A stretch of 64,000 nt of DNA, taken from Trochalopteron elliotii (lineage: Eukaryota; Chordata; Aves; Passeriformes; Leiothrichidae). Made by a program: the position numbers and the translations under genes. Positions 48,001-61,400 of this stretch are shown piece by piece. The stretch is taken from NCBI GenBank assembly GCA_024734555.1, contig JANPWX010000008.1, positions 7,431,933-7,495,932 on the forward strand, read 5' to 3'. Position 1 is the first letter of the stretch. Each line of letters starts with the position of its first letter. The notes beneath the pieces are model-generated. The model searched no databases. It was not told the DNA's origin and saw only the letters and a list, made by a program, of their open reading frames with translations.

Positions 48001-51000
48001 CCTCCTCATCTATTACACAGACAGGAAAGAGAAGCAGGGCCAAGTGTGGGTTCAAGGTTAATTTATGTCCCACCCATGCAGAGCAGTCTCATGTGCATTT
48101 ACTGCAGTCACCCACACAGAAAAAGTCTTCATTCCTTCTGGGACACTGAGCACTTCATCACAGCCCAGTTTGCCCAGTAATCACAGCCTGCTTACACAAA
48201 AACATGAAAACAGTTTCAAAACTGTGAGCTCACACTATTGTTTTTGTTGTTATTAACTTAGAATAACATAATGAAAAGCCTACAGAATAAGGAGAGCAGG
48301 ACTGCAAGAATGTGTTCACATCATGAAGATTCATGACAGTGCTGCCTGATCTCAGTGACTCAAAATACTCAGGGGCTTGCTATTTTCTATAACAAAATAA
48401 TATCAGAAGTGGTCTAGCTACAGACATACCGAAACACTCCAGGCTGAGGCTTTTGTTCCTTAGTAAATGTACACTGAAATGATGTGCAAAAGACAAACAG
48501 CATGTAAAAAAAGCTTTATAAGACAGTAGAGCACATATCAAAGTTGAAAAATCAAGCTACATACATGAGGTATTTGAGAGGTATTTAAAGGATATTCCTT
48601 TGAGAGCCAGGAATGAGCATGTGTTTAAAACAGATTCAAAATTTGGTGGTAAAAGGAAGTTGGAAAAAGGCTGATATGGCAGAGGAAATTGAATGTATAC
48701 GTCAAATACACATTCAGTGTTCTCTGACCCATGACCTCTATGCAAATATACAATAAATTAGCCAGCCTAATGGACAAGTATGCATCCAGTGCACCAAGTT
48801 TACATTATTATGAATGGCTGTAACATTTTCTCTTTCCACAGGTAACAAGAGCTATGCATTGCATATTTCTGAAATCAAGATTAGAGCTATGCATGACATT
48901 GATTGAGCACTTTTATTAATTTGTTTTTAATTGTTGTAATCCAAACAGATATTTCATTCTTACAGTATGTTTTTCTAAATGGAGAATGCAGTACAAAATT
49001 TTTCTTGCCTGTGCCTGGTGTAAGGAAGGAGTTATTGATTGCAAATCTTCCTCTGTTTGTAAAGATGATTTGTATTATGTACATGTAAAAATGCAAGATT
49101 AAGCATTGCCATCGTTGATTACACTGAAGGCATTGGTCAAAATCAAAGCAACAGAGTGAAAAGGCTGCTTTCTCCTTGAGGACACCATTGTTTGTACTGA
49201 ATATATAGCTCTAGTGTCTTACCCTTAGGGTCAAAGCAATTAAGGCAATTCTCCCTGGGACTCATGCTTTTCTGTGCTTTATACAAGATGTTAAAAACTC
49301 TGCCATGTCATGATCTGCATACACAGAAATCTTTTCTTTTCCTGAAGGTTTAGAATTAATTTATTGCATGCATTTTTTATTGTATTGGTAATGTTAACAT
49401 TCTGACATGTATTTTTGGACTTTCAGAGTCATAATCAGGTGTATCTTATGGTCCTTATCTTTAAAGAAAGGTAGAAGAAATTCAAACCTGCTGCAAAATT
49501 CTGTTTTATAGCAATTATATGCTGGTTATGCTCATAATAGTCATTCCAACCAAAAGGAAGGATAATGTCTACTGGCACGTCATCATAATGAATTAATGTG
49601 AATTCCACTGTATTAGCTATCTATATCCAGATTACATTTCCAAATGAAAGCTATCCTATATTTTGGGTTGGATCCTGTAACAGCACTGTATAAATCACTG
49701 TCTGTTGATAACAGACCGTTGAGTAACAGGTGTGTGATTAAATATCATTCAAACAGGAATTTTTCAAATCATGAGCCTGATCCTTTACTTACATTTGACA
49801 AAAATGCAGTTGGTTTGGCGTGCACTTGGTTTGCAGCCATTTTGTAGTAATTTATAATTTTCAGTGAGAGAGGATAGACATTTCACTTACAGAAGAAAAT
49901 CACTCAGGGAAATGATGAATGTTGCAGCACAACCTGTACGTTTGGGGAAATAAATAGATGTGATTTCCCTTGTCAATATTCTGCCCCCATTAAAATAGTC
50001 TGGGAGTATAATAGAAGAAATAAAAGTCAGGTCTTTGTAAATCAAATGTAGTACCATTAACTGACTGTGAGCTTGAGATGAGACAGAAATTATGCCTTAG
50101 TAATAATATGCCCTTGAGTCCTGATTTCTCTGCTCTGTAACAGAACAACAGGTACTGTTCTGTTTTGCTTTTGAAGCCAGCCTTTCTAAGCAGTGAGTAC
50201 AAGCATAGGCACATATTTGGCATAATTCTACCCTTAACTATCTAGAAGGCTAAATGGCCAGGACTCCCTACCACTGAAACAACTCAACAGCCAGCCACTC
50301 AGTTAAGACATGCATTCGTGATGACCAAGGTAGAAGAGAATCCAGCCCCACCTTCAAGTTTGTGGTGAGCAGAATGAAATACAGAGTGTGTTTTTTTATT
50401 TTTAGTATTAAGGAATATGGGTCAAGGAAGGCATAGACTTTATTTGCAAAAGGCTTATTGGGCAAAAAAGGGCATTCTTAGAGAATAAGTTTTAAAATTG
50501 CAATCCAAACTCATTTTACGGTAGGCTTCTGATGCAGAAGTGCCCATCTTAGCTATGTTGTAACATTGCATGTTGGATGCAAAACAGACAAAAACAGGTG
50601 GTGGACATAAGTGCCACAGGGGAAGTCACTGCTGTTGCATCTTTGACTGAGGAGGCTCTGAAAAGCCCATCTGTTCCCCTAGCAAAATCCTGAAGAAGGC
50701 AGATAGCATTGTTACTTTCTCTTACTATGCAAGAATCCCACAACAAACTAGTCTCATCAAGATGTAGTAATCAGTACTTTTATTATAATGGAAAGATTCA
50801 ATCTTCTATAATAAGAAGTCCATTCAAACAGTCTTTCCAGCCATATTAAATCTCCATTCTCTCTCATACACTGGTGCTTTCTTGGATCTTTTTGTCAGAG
50901 AAAAATGCTTTGGTTCATTGTGGAGATTGTGTTGTGGGATATCACATGCAGAGGTTCCATCCAAGAAAATTCTTTAAACTAGTGAGTGGTGAATCACATT

Positions 51001-53315
51001 TCTACCTAGATACTTGAGTGTGTGCAGCAATCTTACAGACAAACTCAGTTCTTCTATTAGAGGTTTGTCAGCAAAATCAGTGGTGTTGCAGTTTGCTCTA
51101 TTTTTAAACATTTTGGACTTTCAAAACTCAGAGCCTTTCTGCTCTGCCTAGGGCAGCATTAGCATCATCTTGCCTCCTCAGCAAAAATATTTCCTTTTCC
51201 TGGTTGCAAAAGTTGTGACATTTAATGGATGATGTTTGAACATGTGTACTTAGCTGGTGTAGAGCTGCACCACTGCTCCGCTCGCAGTGGAACAGTGGCA
51301 ACTTACACTCAACTTCTTTGGTGAAATAGGGCAGGTCTTTCAGGGAAGAACTATACACAAGCATGAATTGTTGTGGAGAAGTTGTGTTGTTCTGCATTTC
51401 AGCATTTAATTTTTGAGAAAAAATATAATTAAATTGTAGTTAAAATAATTAAAGTGCTTTCCATATCCACAGTTGCGGTAAGTTATAGTTCTTGGTTAAA
51501 AAAAATATATATATATATATATACCTCCTAAAATTTGCTCCAACTTTAAATGTATATTTACATTCCTAAGCCTAAATACAAGTCCTAGAAGGGAACACTT
51601 TCCCATGCCTAAGACAATTAACGATCAATACTTTACTATTGCTTGTCAAAAAACAGCTGAATTTGTTACTTGTGGTGTCCTTCTTCTGCGTTTTTCCTCT
51701 TCTTTCCCACCTTCTATCCCCCAGACCCTTTTCTGTCAGCCAAGGGGCAATTACATGTATGTTTATTGTTACCCACAAGTCAGTCTACACATGTAGCTAT
51801 AAATTCAGAATGCCCGGGTCACCCATTTCAGGAAACCATGTATTCAAGGCACTGTTTTATTGCTGTGGCTTTTAGTTAGATAACAGTATCCAGTTTGGTT
51901 TTCCTTCATCTTTATTTTTCATGTGGAATATCTTTAGACCTGACTGGAGAGGGGAGAGGGTAAACGGCCTATAAAAAGCCCAATATCAAGTGATGTCCTA
52001 CAGCAAGATATTTCTCTGGATGATTTGTAGTGCCAGAGAAGAGTAAAAATCTCATTAAAAGAGAAAAGAAGCTAGGTAGATTTCTTTTGACATTATATTT
52101 CTAGCTAGGTGAAGAGCTCTGTGGTTCCTAGGGTTGCCCAGCTTCACAGCCTTGTGTCACATCATGGTCTAGTGAGTGCCTCACACTGCCTTGTTGTCAT
52201 AGTATATAGCTCCCATGTAGTTTTCACTGAATGTAGTCAAAGTACCTTGAATACCAACTAAATCATTGGCTTATACAAAGCTTCAGAAGGCAAGTGGCAC
52301 ATGTTCAGGTTACCAAAAGAGTGAATATCCCAAAGTTTTACATTTGAAGCAGTATAAGCAGGTGTCCCATATCTAACATAGTCTCTGTTGCACTGGAATT
52401 TTGCATTACAGCTGATGCTTGGAATTCTCTACAAAAAGTAACACTTTGCATCATATTTTCTCTGCTTGTGTTTATGTTTTGGTGTGACATCTCCTTTTGC
52501 AATTTGTTGGATTTGTAGCAAAACTGAAATCTATGTATGTGTAACTTCCATGAAATACGAACTCAGTAATAAGAGCTATGAGCTTTAAGATGCTGCTAGA
52601 CTGAAACTATCTTACATCCAAAATATGACATTATGGGATTTTTTCTAAACCTGGCAACATGCCACCTATTGCTCGAAGTTTCTGGATTTATATTCCCAGT
52701 GTTTCTGAATATCTTAACAGTACAGTTCTAGTGAGAATGTACTAAAATAAAATGTGTCTGTAAATCTCCCCTGTCATATTCAAACACTATAAGATCTTCA
52801 AGGGAATTGCTTCTTTTTGTTTAGCTACAGAAAGACACACTTTGCCTAGATTATCAGTGTAAAGCCCTGTGTGCAAAATACAAAGCAGAGAAAGCATGCC
52901 CCAGAATAATTGAAATAACTTTGTCTTTCAGCAGTGTAAGAATCATGATGTCAGTATTAATGCAGAAGGCACAGGGCCAGGATCTGTCATCAGTGGCTCC
53001 ACTGACATCAAGGGTGCAAGCAGGTAGAGCCAGATAATTGTCACCATAAGTGAGGGTCTGACAAAACCTGGATAGCAGTGAGTAAGCACTCATCACTGAA
53101 CACTTTGTGTGAAGCTGTAAATAAGAGTTTTCAGTGCTAAATGCTAGCTTAGCAGATGGGAAGACAAGTCCCTCCCCTTACCTGGTATCTTGCTCCTGCA
53201 AAGGGCAGTTTCTTACTCTCTGCTGCTACAACCCAAGGGTAAGGTTCTTCTTAATAATAGATCCCCTGGGGTGGATTAGAGTGAAACAACATGAAATGAC
53301 TAGTGTTTATATAAG
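45042..53315. other. Noncoding DNA, no gene seen
   Basis: There is no supported gene or recognised interspersed repeat. Open frames of 60-94 codons on both strands overlap each other without coding character. An (AT)9 repeat lies at 51505-51522. Confidence 0.55.
51505..51522. repeat. (AT)9 microsatellite
   Basis: Nine AT dinucleotides follow a run of seven adenines (51498-51504). It is a simple repeat. Confidence 0.85.
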
Positions 53316-53339
53316 TATATATATATGTGTGTGTGTGTG
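53316..53339. repeat. Composite (TA)5(TG)7 microsatellite
   Basis: Five TA units pass directly into seven TG units, a common compound dinucleotide repeat and a likely length polymorphism. Confidence 0.85.
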
Positions 53340-53456
53340 GTGTTTATTTTAGAACAATTTGGTTGCAATGGAAAGGAGATATGTAGCCATTTTGGTTATT
53401 ATCTATAGTGATATAGCAATATAAAGCATAAAAATAACACTTAAGAAAATGTATAA

Positions 53457-53480
53457 GGAAAAGAAAGAAAGAGAAAGAAC
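53457..53480. repeat. Purine tract, GAAA-rich
   Basis: This uninterrupted A/G stretch of GAAA-type units lies about 80 bases before the putative LTR. It is simple sequence. Confidence 0.55.
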
Positions 53481-53562
53481 GGATAAGAGTAGAAAGATGC
53501 CACCAACTGTGGATCCAGAAACAAGACCTGATTGTTGCAATTTTGGTGTCAGATGTTCACAG

Positions 53563-54203
53563 TGTTGATCCCTGGGGATGGGGGAAGCCCAAAAGACCTA
53601 GACTTAGCTTAATGTAGGTTCAGGTTTACCTGGGAACACCCAGGTACTGCCCCTGGGGTGGAGTTTTACCCTGTTTGAGGAAACACTGTGAATCTGTTGC
53701 AATATTATGGATCGTGCCCAGTCCTCCGGTGGAAGGTCCCAGAAATTAGTCTGTGGGCACTTTGGGCATCTTTGATGGGTTTTTACAGTTATGACATCTT
53801 GTAAGACATGACAGCTGCCTCTCATGGAGTGTAGCTGAGCCAGTTATGTCCCATGAGGAAGGACGAACACCTTCAGGAATACATTGACTCAATATCTCCT
53901 GTGATGGGGAGGGGGGACTTTTACAACTGAGCCAGTTGTGTAAGGGAGGATAAAAAGCACCATCCCACCTCGGCAGGGTCTGCTTCTTATTGGTCTTCTC
54001 ACTCATCTGAGTCAAAACCCAGCTTGTAGCGCTTGATAGTGGGTGCTCATCCCCTCTGCACCTGAGTGGTTCCCTTGCACATTGTCAGCAAATTATCCAC
54101 TGCTTTTACAAATGGTCAGTGGTTTGAGTTATTAACCATTAGCATTTCAGACTCTCACGTCTGCAGAGATGCTCCTAACCCTCTGCAGAAGGGTGAGTTA
54201 TGC
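53563..54203 (+). mobile_element. Probable LTR, borders uncertain
   Basis: The segment has the architecture of an LTR. There is an imperfect enhancer-like direct repeat (TGAGCCAGTTATGT and TGAGCCAGTTGTGT at about 53836 and 53928). A TATA-like ATAAAAA follows at 53950-53956. Then comes a stretch ending in a degenerate polyadenylation region (GTCAGCAAATT, about 54083) and a GGGTGAGTTATGCA segment near 54190-54203. From memory it resembles the R-U5 part of songbird ERV LTRs. A start at TGTTGATCCC (53563) is plausible, but no matching target duplication was found, so both ends are guesses. Confidence 0.4.
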
Positions 54204-57200
54204 ACCAGTTTTTTGCTAGTATTCAGTTTCAGTAATATAACTCTATTAGCGTCATTAAATATCTTGATTTTTAAATGTGACTGAATATTTTAGTGAAACT
54301 GAACTTGAATGTTTTCTGAACAACACATTTGGGAAGAAAAAGTGCAGATATATTCCTGTTAGGAACTTGTTATTCGTTGCATTAACATGTGGTGAGTCAG
54401 ATTTAGGGGCTCAGGCATCCTCTGTCTGTGTTTTTGTATTCATGTGCATGCGTTTAAACCTGAAAGAATATGAATAATTGAGAACAATAGTTCTCAAGGA
54501 GAAAAACACATGGAGCAACTGCTGTTGGCTCTTCTAGGAGTTCATTGGGGAACAGGCTATTCCGTTTACAAGTCCAGGGGAAAGCCACTTGTAAAATCTA
54601 TCCACAAGACATCTAATAAAGCTGGGGGACCACTGACTACTAGGACACATAGCCTGAACTTCAGGGTCTTGCATACGCCCTGCTGAAGTGGTATGAGCTG
54701 ATAACAACTTGAGAGAGAGAAGGAACTGCTTAGCTTTTAGGTATGACAGTGCTCTGGAGTGAGCCAGATGAGTGCCTGACATTCAGTTCTGGCAGAGGTT
54801 CTTCCTTAATGTCTCTCTGGTAACCTGCAGAAAACCAAACCTGCAAATCATGATGCAGAGAGAGCTGGTTCCCTTGGTCATTGGTTTCCCCTGTACATTG
54901 CATTCCTCTGGAAGAGATTGATCCCTGTTAAAAGGTTTGTCGTTCACCTCTGACCAGCTCTGCTCTGTTGACTAGACTTGAGCAAGGAAATATTCCAGCT
55001 TGCAGTCAGGAAAAACAATCACGCAGCTCTGCCCTCTTTCAGTCACCTTTCATTTCTCTGCTGTCTGGGCTTTCACACCAGACCAGACAGGTCACATCCA
55101 CGCTGGTGCACTAAAGGTCTCAGAAGCAGAGAGGCATGTTTTGGTCAGTGACATTTCTGTCCATTTGAGAGATCACCTCTGTCCTTCGGGATAATGTCCC
55201 AGGTGGAGTCACCTCCACTGCCTGGCTAGGGAGGAAGGAAGCTGACCTCAAGGCTTGTCAGTGACAACTGCTGCATTTCCAAAAGAGGGACCACTCTGTA
55301 TCTCAGAGCTGATGATTTTGGGAATCGTTGCATGATTCAGGTGTTTCTCCACTTTTTACCTATGACTTGAAGGGCTTGGGATTTGGCAGAGGAGACATGA
55401 CAGATATCATGGTATTAACCAAGTCTTTCAAGAAGTACATGCAGAGATAGCTTTAAATTTAGATGTTGCAATCATGCGGGCTCAATTTGTACTTATGTTT
55501 TTTCTATTATCTTAGTCATAGTTTAAGGAAAACTTATTTGAAATACAAATGAGTCAAACAAGAATAGGCATGACATATCTTACCACAGAAATAATAAAAG
55601 CTACTCTATGGCCAAGGACAACCCATGTGAAAAACCAAGTGGCCTCCAGCCATCCCTTCTGAGGTCACAGGCCAGCACAGGGAGAAGAAACTGAGGGCCT
55701 GCTGGGTGATACCACACTGTCCATCCCTCCAAACATCAGAGAGGTGGTGTGATGTGGTGTCTCCCAGCTGGGCTCAGTGGAACTGGACTGCCTTATACAA
55801 CTGATTGCAATGCCTGGCTCCACATACATGTTTGCTGCTGAGAGCACTCTTCTGCAGATCATAATTAATAGCTATGTGGCTGTTGACAAATTTCTGCATA
55901 TTTTCTTCACCATCCATCCAAGCTACTTAACCTTGACCTGTGAATCTAATGGGGAATATAGCTTGTAACTCCTTCATTTTAAAGAATATGCTTTGGTGGA
56001 TAATCGAGGCTGGGTTATAAATTTCTTAACCTAATGAGAAAGTACCTCAGCTCCAGTTCTCAATAAAACAACAAACAAAAACTTGCCCACAGTAGGATGG
56101 CCAGTATTTTAAAATCATCAGATTATAGATATTTTCTTAAAGTCATCTAAAAAGGAACCTATACTTTTGTGAGGACCAAGGCTTATAAAAGCCACTCTTT
56201 TTGGCACAAAAACTTAGAGAACTGATTTATAATCCTGGCTCACATTTACAGCCAGTTGCACTGGCTGTGTGCATTACTTGATTAACATAGCTTTTAAAAG
56301 CTGATTGTGGAACAATTTGAATATACCTTATAATGGTCAAAGTATGATGGGAAATCTACAGTGCTAAAATAGCAGAGAATGCAATTATGAGTGGGGGAAG
56401 AATAGCTAAAAATCTTTGTCTAGAAACAAAATAAAAGAGTATTTGCGTGTGTGTTTGCAACAAATTAATGAAGAGTAAAAACTGGGATACAGAAGAGGGA
56501 AAACTAGGGTTTGGAAACTAAATTTCCCTGATAATTTGTGGGGAGGAAGTCTTTCTTTTCCATGCTAAACTTGAAGTCATTCTGTATGCATAGAGAAAAA
56601 AAGGAGCAATTGGAGCCAGGATATTAATAAGGTTTGATCTTTAAAAGAAAAAAGGATGAACGAGCAAGAGAGGGAGAAATATAATAATGTTTTGAATTTG
56701 AATAACATGTTAGCTAACAGCAATGGAAAGAAACATCAATTCAGAGGGAAGGAAAGTGGCCAAAATTGCATTATGGAATATGCATCATAGAGTAGCTAGA
56801 AAGCTAAATATGTAAGGAAGCAGCAGCAACAACAAAAAGACTGGACATCTTACAAGGATTCTGCTGTTAAACAAATTTTCTATTCCTACAATTTTTCTAC
56901 TAACAAAATATAACTCAGATCATCCAGAAGAGAATAAATAACTATATAGAAACTGTGACATTAAAGAAACAAATTATTTTTAAAATAATTTAAAAATAAT
57001 TTGCCATCAGCCTCAGCTGCACTGTTAACTTGTACTATGCTACCCTTTCTTAGATATCTGTTGTGTCAAAAAAGGTGTCAGATGACTATGAGGCTATCTT
57101 TAGCAAATGAATATTCTATTTATGTTCTTTTTAGCTTTTTTCTCATAATTTATTAAGCTTTGCAAAATTTTGAGAAGCTAGCTGGCCAACAGATACCTGG

Positions 57201-57989
57201 TGGTTTTTTTGTCTTTTCCTAAATAATGACTCTTCCTTTGTTACCTAAGCAAGGTTATCTAAGCAATGCCTGTTTCGGCTGAGCTTCCTAATTCAGGGTC
57301 ACTTGAATTGCCTCCAGTAAAAGCATGTCATTGTCATTTTAGAAAACTGAGGTGAGATATTTAAGTTTGGAGTTTTTTAATTCATGTCTGCACTATCCTT
57401 AATGTCTACCCTATATCTCATTACATAAAACCCCACTTTTCCTGTCTGATTTTTAGCAAGTGCCTGAAGGACATTTTAGGGGTACTTTTAATCTACTTGA
57501 CTGCTCTAGTTCAGCTTGCCTTTTTCTAATTCTTACTAAATTCTTCAGCATTTTGTCCCTAAAAACACACAGCTTGTTTTTGTCAATCAGTTCAGATTTT
57601 TTTTCCCATTCCCATCTTTAGATTCTCTGTTGACTTCCAGTGTCTTATTTCATGTAATTATTCATCCAGTTATGTGTGGAGCTTTTCCCTGCAAGTTCTT
57701 TTCTTCCTTTTAGCAGCAGTCTAGGCAGTTTCATACCTTTCACACTGTTTGTTTTCATGGTAAAATCACAAATTAGTTCTCCCAAACCAACAGCCATGAA
57801 CGAATTAAGGTTTAATATTATCACATTATTTCCTTTTTTTAAGTCCACTGGCAAAAGTAATTGAAAGTTTTTGCTGGAACTCTCAAAATGTAAATCAGAC
57901 TGCAGTCAACAAATACAGGATTTTACTAATTTTTTAAGTCCTGGGACTTACCGTTTTATTCCAGGCTTTTTATTCATGAGGTTCTTAAC

Positions 57990-58048
57990 CTGAATACAAA
58001 TTTCTCTTCATATAGCAATCTGAATACAAATTATTGTTCATATAGCCA
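57990..58048. repeat. 30-bp tandem duplication
   Basis: The unit beginning CTGAATACAAATT and ending TTCATATAGC occurs twice in direct succession, with a few differences in the middle. It is a local duplication. Confidence 0.8.
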
Positions 58049-58383
58049 GCTAATAGACATTTAAACCCAAAAATATCTCTCAAAGACCATCTGCCAGTGG
58101 TTACACCAGAGACTCAGGCAATCTTCTTTGAAAGTCACGTTAAGCCAAGTGGTTGCTAAAGGCATCTCTCCTGTTACATATCCCTGTGCACAGGGTGAGG
58201 TTCAGAGCTATCTACTTAGTTCTGTCTATCTACAGGAGTGAATTAAGCAGGGCCAGGTAGTGTTCTCAGGTGCTGGACCTGCATTATCTGGACTATTATG
58301 TTGTTAGAACCATCTTCAGCATGGACTTGGACTACATTCAATAGTCATATAATGTTGGTAATAAAATAATAATGGGCTATGAC

Positions 58384-58434
58384 AATAATGTAGTAATAAT
58401 AACAATAACAGCAATAATGATGATGATGATGATG
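58384..58434. repeat. AAT/AAC then (ATG)6 microsatellite
   Basis: A degenerate AAT/AAC trinucleotide stretch leads into six perfect ATG units at 58417-58434. The serine/leucine-rich minus-strand frame crossing it arises from this repeat. Confidence 0.8.
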
Positions 58435-61400
58435 TTAGTAATTGTTGTCCACAAAGAGCATCTTCCTCAGGTCTCCCACAGCTCTCATAATCTTCAGAGT
58501 ATTTTGTCAAACAGTATTTAAATTCACAGTATCTAAAATGATACAACTATTGTGCTGTAATTTTTGTGCTGCTGCCAAAGGCCATGCCTTTCTGTTATTG
58601 CACCAGGTGCAGAATTGCACCTGCATTTGCCTCATAGGTGACTAACTAGTCAGTTCATTTCAAAAGAGAGCTGGGAAGAAAACTAACACAGATGTAGCAT
58701 GGCCAGGCAGGAAGGAGGAGCAAACTGGGGAACCAAATTACTTGGCCAATCAGCTGCAGATACATACTTCTCTTGCCCACATGGTGATGCTGAACTTTGC
58801 TAGCCTTTAAAGAATAGGGAAGAAAGTCTGTCTTAGGAAAAAGAGCATTTACTTCACAAGAAATCAGGGCAAACAGCTTTTCAGATTTTGCTTTCCCTTT
58901 GGTTTGTTTAGGAAATTCCAGATTTTTAAGTAAATGCAGGAGCTGTGAGTGTGAAAAAGTTGGAAGAGCAAGGCAGAGCTCAGATCTGTGCTGTGCTTGC
59001 GCCCTGATGTGCTCTGTTTAGAGGGTGACTGGGAGCAATGTTCATCAGCTCCCTTGTGGGAGGCTCAATTATGTGATCAGTTTTTAGTGCTAAAAGTATC
59101 TTGGAATGCTCTGGAGCTCCAGCAGCATGCATAATGCCTGTGCAAACACTCCAGGTTCTTGCACAAGTGTCTAGCCTTAGGTGCATGAACAATCTTGTTG
59201 ATTCCAAGGGCACTTCTCAGGCATTTAGAATAAGGCGCATTCTTGTGCCTGTGGTGAAGGGAGCTAGAAGCCTCCTTCTGCAGTCACACCATGTTATTCC
59301 TGTCTTTGATGTCTACCATGATTTCCAGAGGAAGAGTTTGCAAACACTGAGCCAAGATCAAATATGTTTACTTACGTTGAGTATCATTACCTCACTCTGT
59401 TGGCATTTCCTTTCACTTTGGTGGGGCCATTTGCAAAGCCCTGCTACTTGATGAGCAAAAACACCAGCCTGGGTAGTGGTGTCTGTGTGACAGCACAAAT
59501 CTGAGCCCAAGCCTTCCCTTCTGGTGGTGCTAAAACAGACCTGGGATCAATCTCCCTGTCAGTAAGTGCAGGGCATATTAATGCTCATATTACAAGCTAC
59601 GCAATATGACTTTTCAGCTTCACACCATTACAGGTAATTAAGGGATAATATTAACCACTTGCTGGTTTATGGGAAAGTAACCTTGTTCCCAAAGAGACAT
59701 GCCACAAAACCAAAAAGAACCAGATTATTGACAGGAAAACCAGGGGTGACATTGTTTTAGAGCTATATGAGGAAATACTCATCACGGATGTTTCTGAGAG
59801 CTTTTCTGTTGGTTTTAAGATAAGAAAACCACCTATTAGGAAGAAAAAATGTCCATTTTTCTGCTGACTTGCTTTTATCCTGCCGTGCTTTCAGGGATGA
59901 ATTAATAAATTGTTTACCTATGAAGTCTAGAATCCTATTTATTAAGAACTTTATTTCATAAAAAAAAGATGTAATTGTCTCTGAGGTGGTGTTTCAGCTT
60001 CAGAAACTGGAGCTACTGGAACAAAGTCAACAACAAAACTACTTTTCTTCACGCTGATATAGGCATGGCTTTTACAACCCACAGACTTCATCCTCAGTTT
60101 TCAAATTGCTTGTAGTTACTTTGTCATAGATAATAACATAATGTGGAAAGTAATGGTTTATAGGTAGTTAAGAGGGAATATACCAGAGTGCTTTGATGTT
60201 GCTGCTACTTAACACTAAGTGCTGTCTATCCAGATGAGACACAAAAAACTCAGAGACTGGTAGCAATCCAAAACTTAGAGAATTTTTTAACACAGAAATT
60301 AAGAAGCAAATTAAAGAGGCCTTAAATAGAAGCTAAGCAAATATGAAGGGCTTTTTTCCCACAGCCTATCTTACTGAAAATGAGAAAAGTTAAGATAATG
60401 TGCAGTGATGGAAATCAGACCCATTCAATAAAAAAGACCAAGGAACATATTCCCTTCCAGATGGGCAAGTGAAAGTGAAAATGAAGGTCACAAACTCAAC
60501 TGTGCGTACTAATTGGGTCAAATTCACTAAATACAATATTCTTTCCTAGTAGAACAACCTATAATCTTAGGCTGACAATTGCAGGCATACATGAAAAAAA
60601 CAAAAACCCTGCAACAAAATCCCATTAAGAGATTTGGCCTAAACAGGCATAGAGAGGTATTAAAAGTAATCCCTGTTTCTGTAGTCAAATGAGTTTGCCT
60701 GAGGTCCTGCTCTGCATTTTCAGCTGTGTGCTCAACAGATTAAGGCATTTCTCTTTTCTTATATTTGCATGTTGAAATACCCTCTTGGGCATGTGAACAC
60801 TTGTTTATATCTGTCACCCCTGAGAAATAAGGTGAATGAAACAAAATGACACCCATAGCAAATGCTTGAGTAGGTGTCCAGAACTTGTGAGATACATGTT
60901 GTGATCACCAACAGCATTTTGAGACATTATTTGTAAAGCTGGGAAGAGTGTGCTAATGCAGCAGAGCTTCTTGTGAGAGAGCAATGGGGTGGTCAAATGC
61001 TGTATCTGCCCCAAGCTCACATACACTGTTGTTAGAAGGAAAAAATGAGGTTTTGATTGATGTGGAAGAGGCACGAGGGGTGCAGCAGACAGAGTTTCTT
61101 CCCTTTTCGCCTTCTGAGGTATTCAAACTGGAAGAAGTTTGGATTCTTACCAGATAAAATGAAATACCTGAAGTGGAAAAACCTTGGTTCACATGGTCAG
61201 AACTAGCTTTGGGCAAAACAGTGTAAAAAACCTGTTCCTGTAAAAAATAATTTCCTTTCAATACATCACTAAATTTTAAACATCTATAACCATCAGTCAG
61301 CATTGTTAGAAGCCATATTCCTCTGAGAGAAAAGTAATCTGCCTACAAAATGACTGGGCCAGTGGGCTTCTGTGAGATGTAACAACTCAGACTTCTTCAT

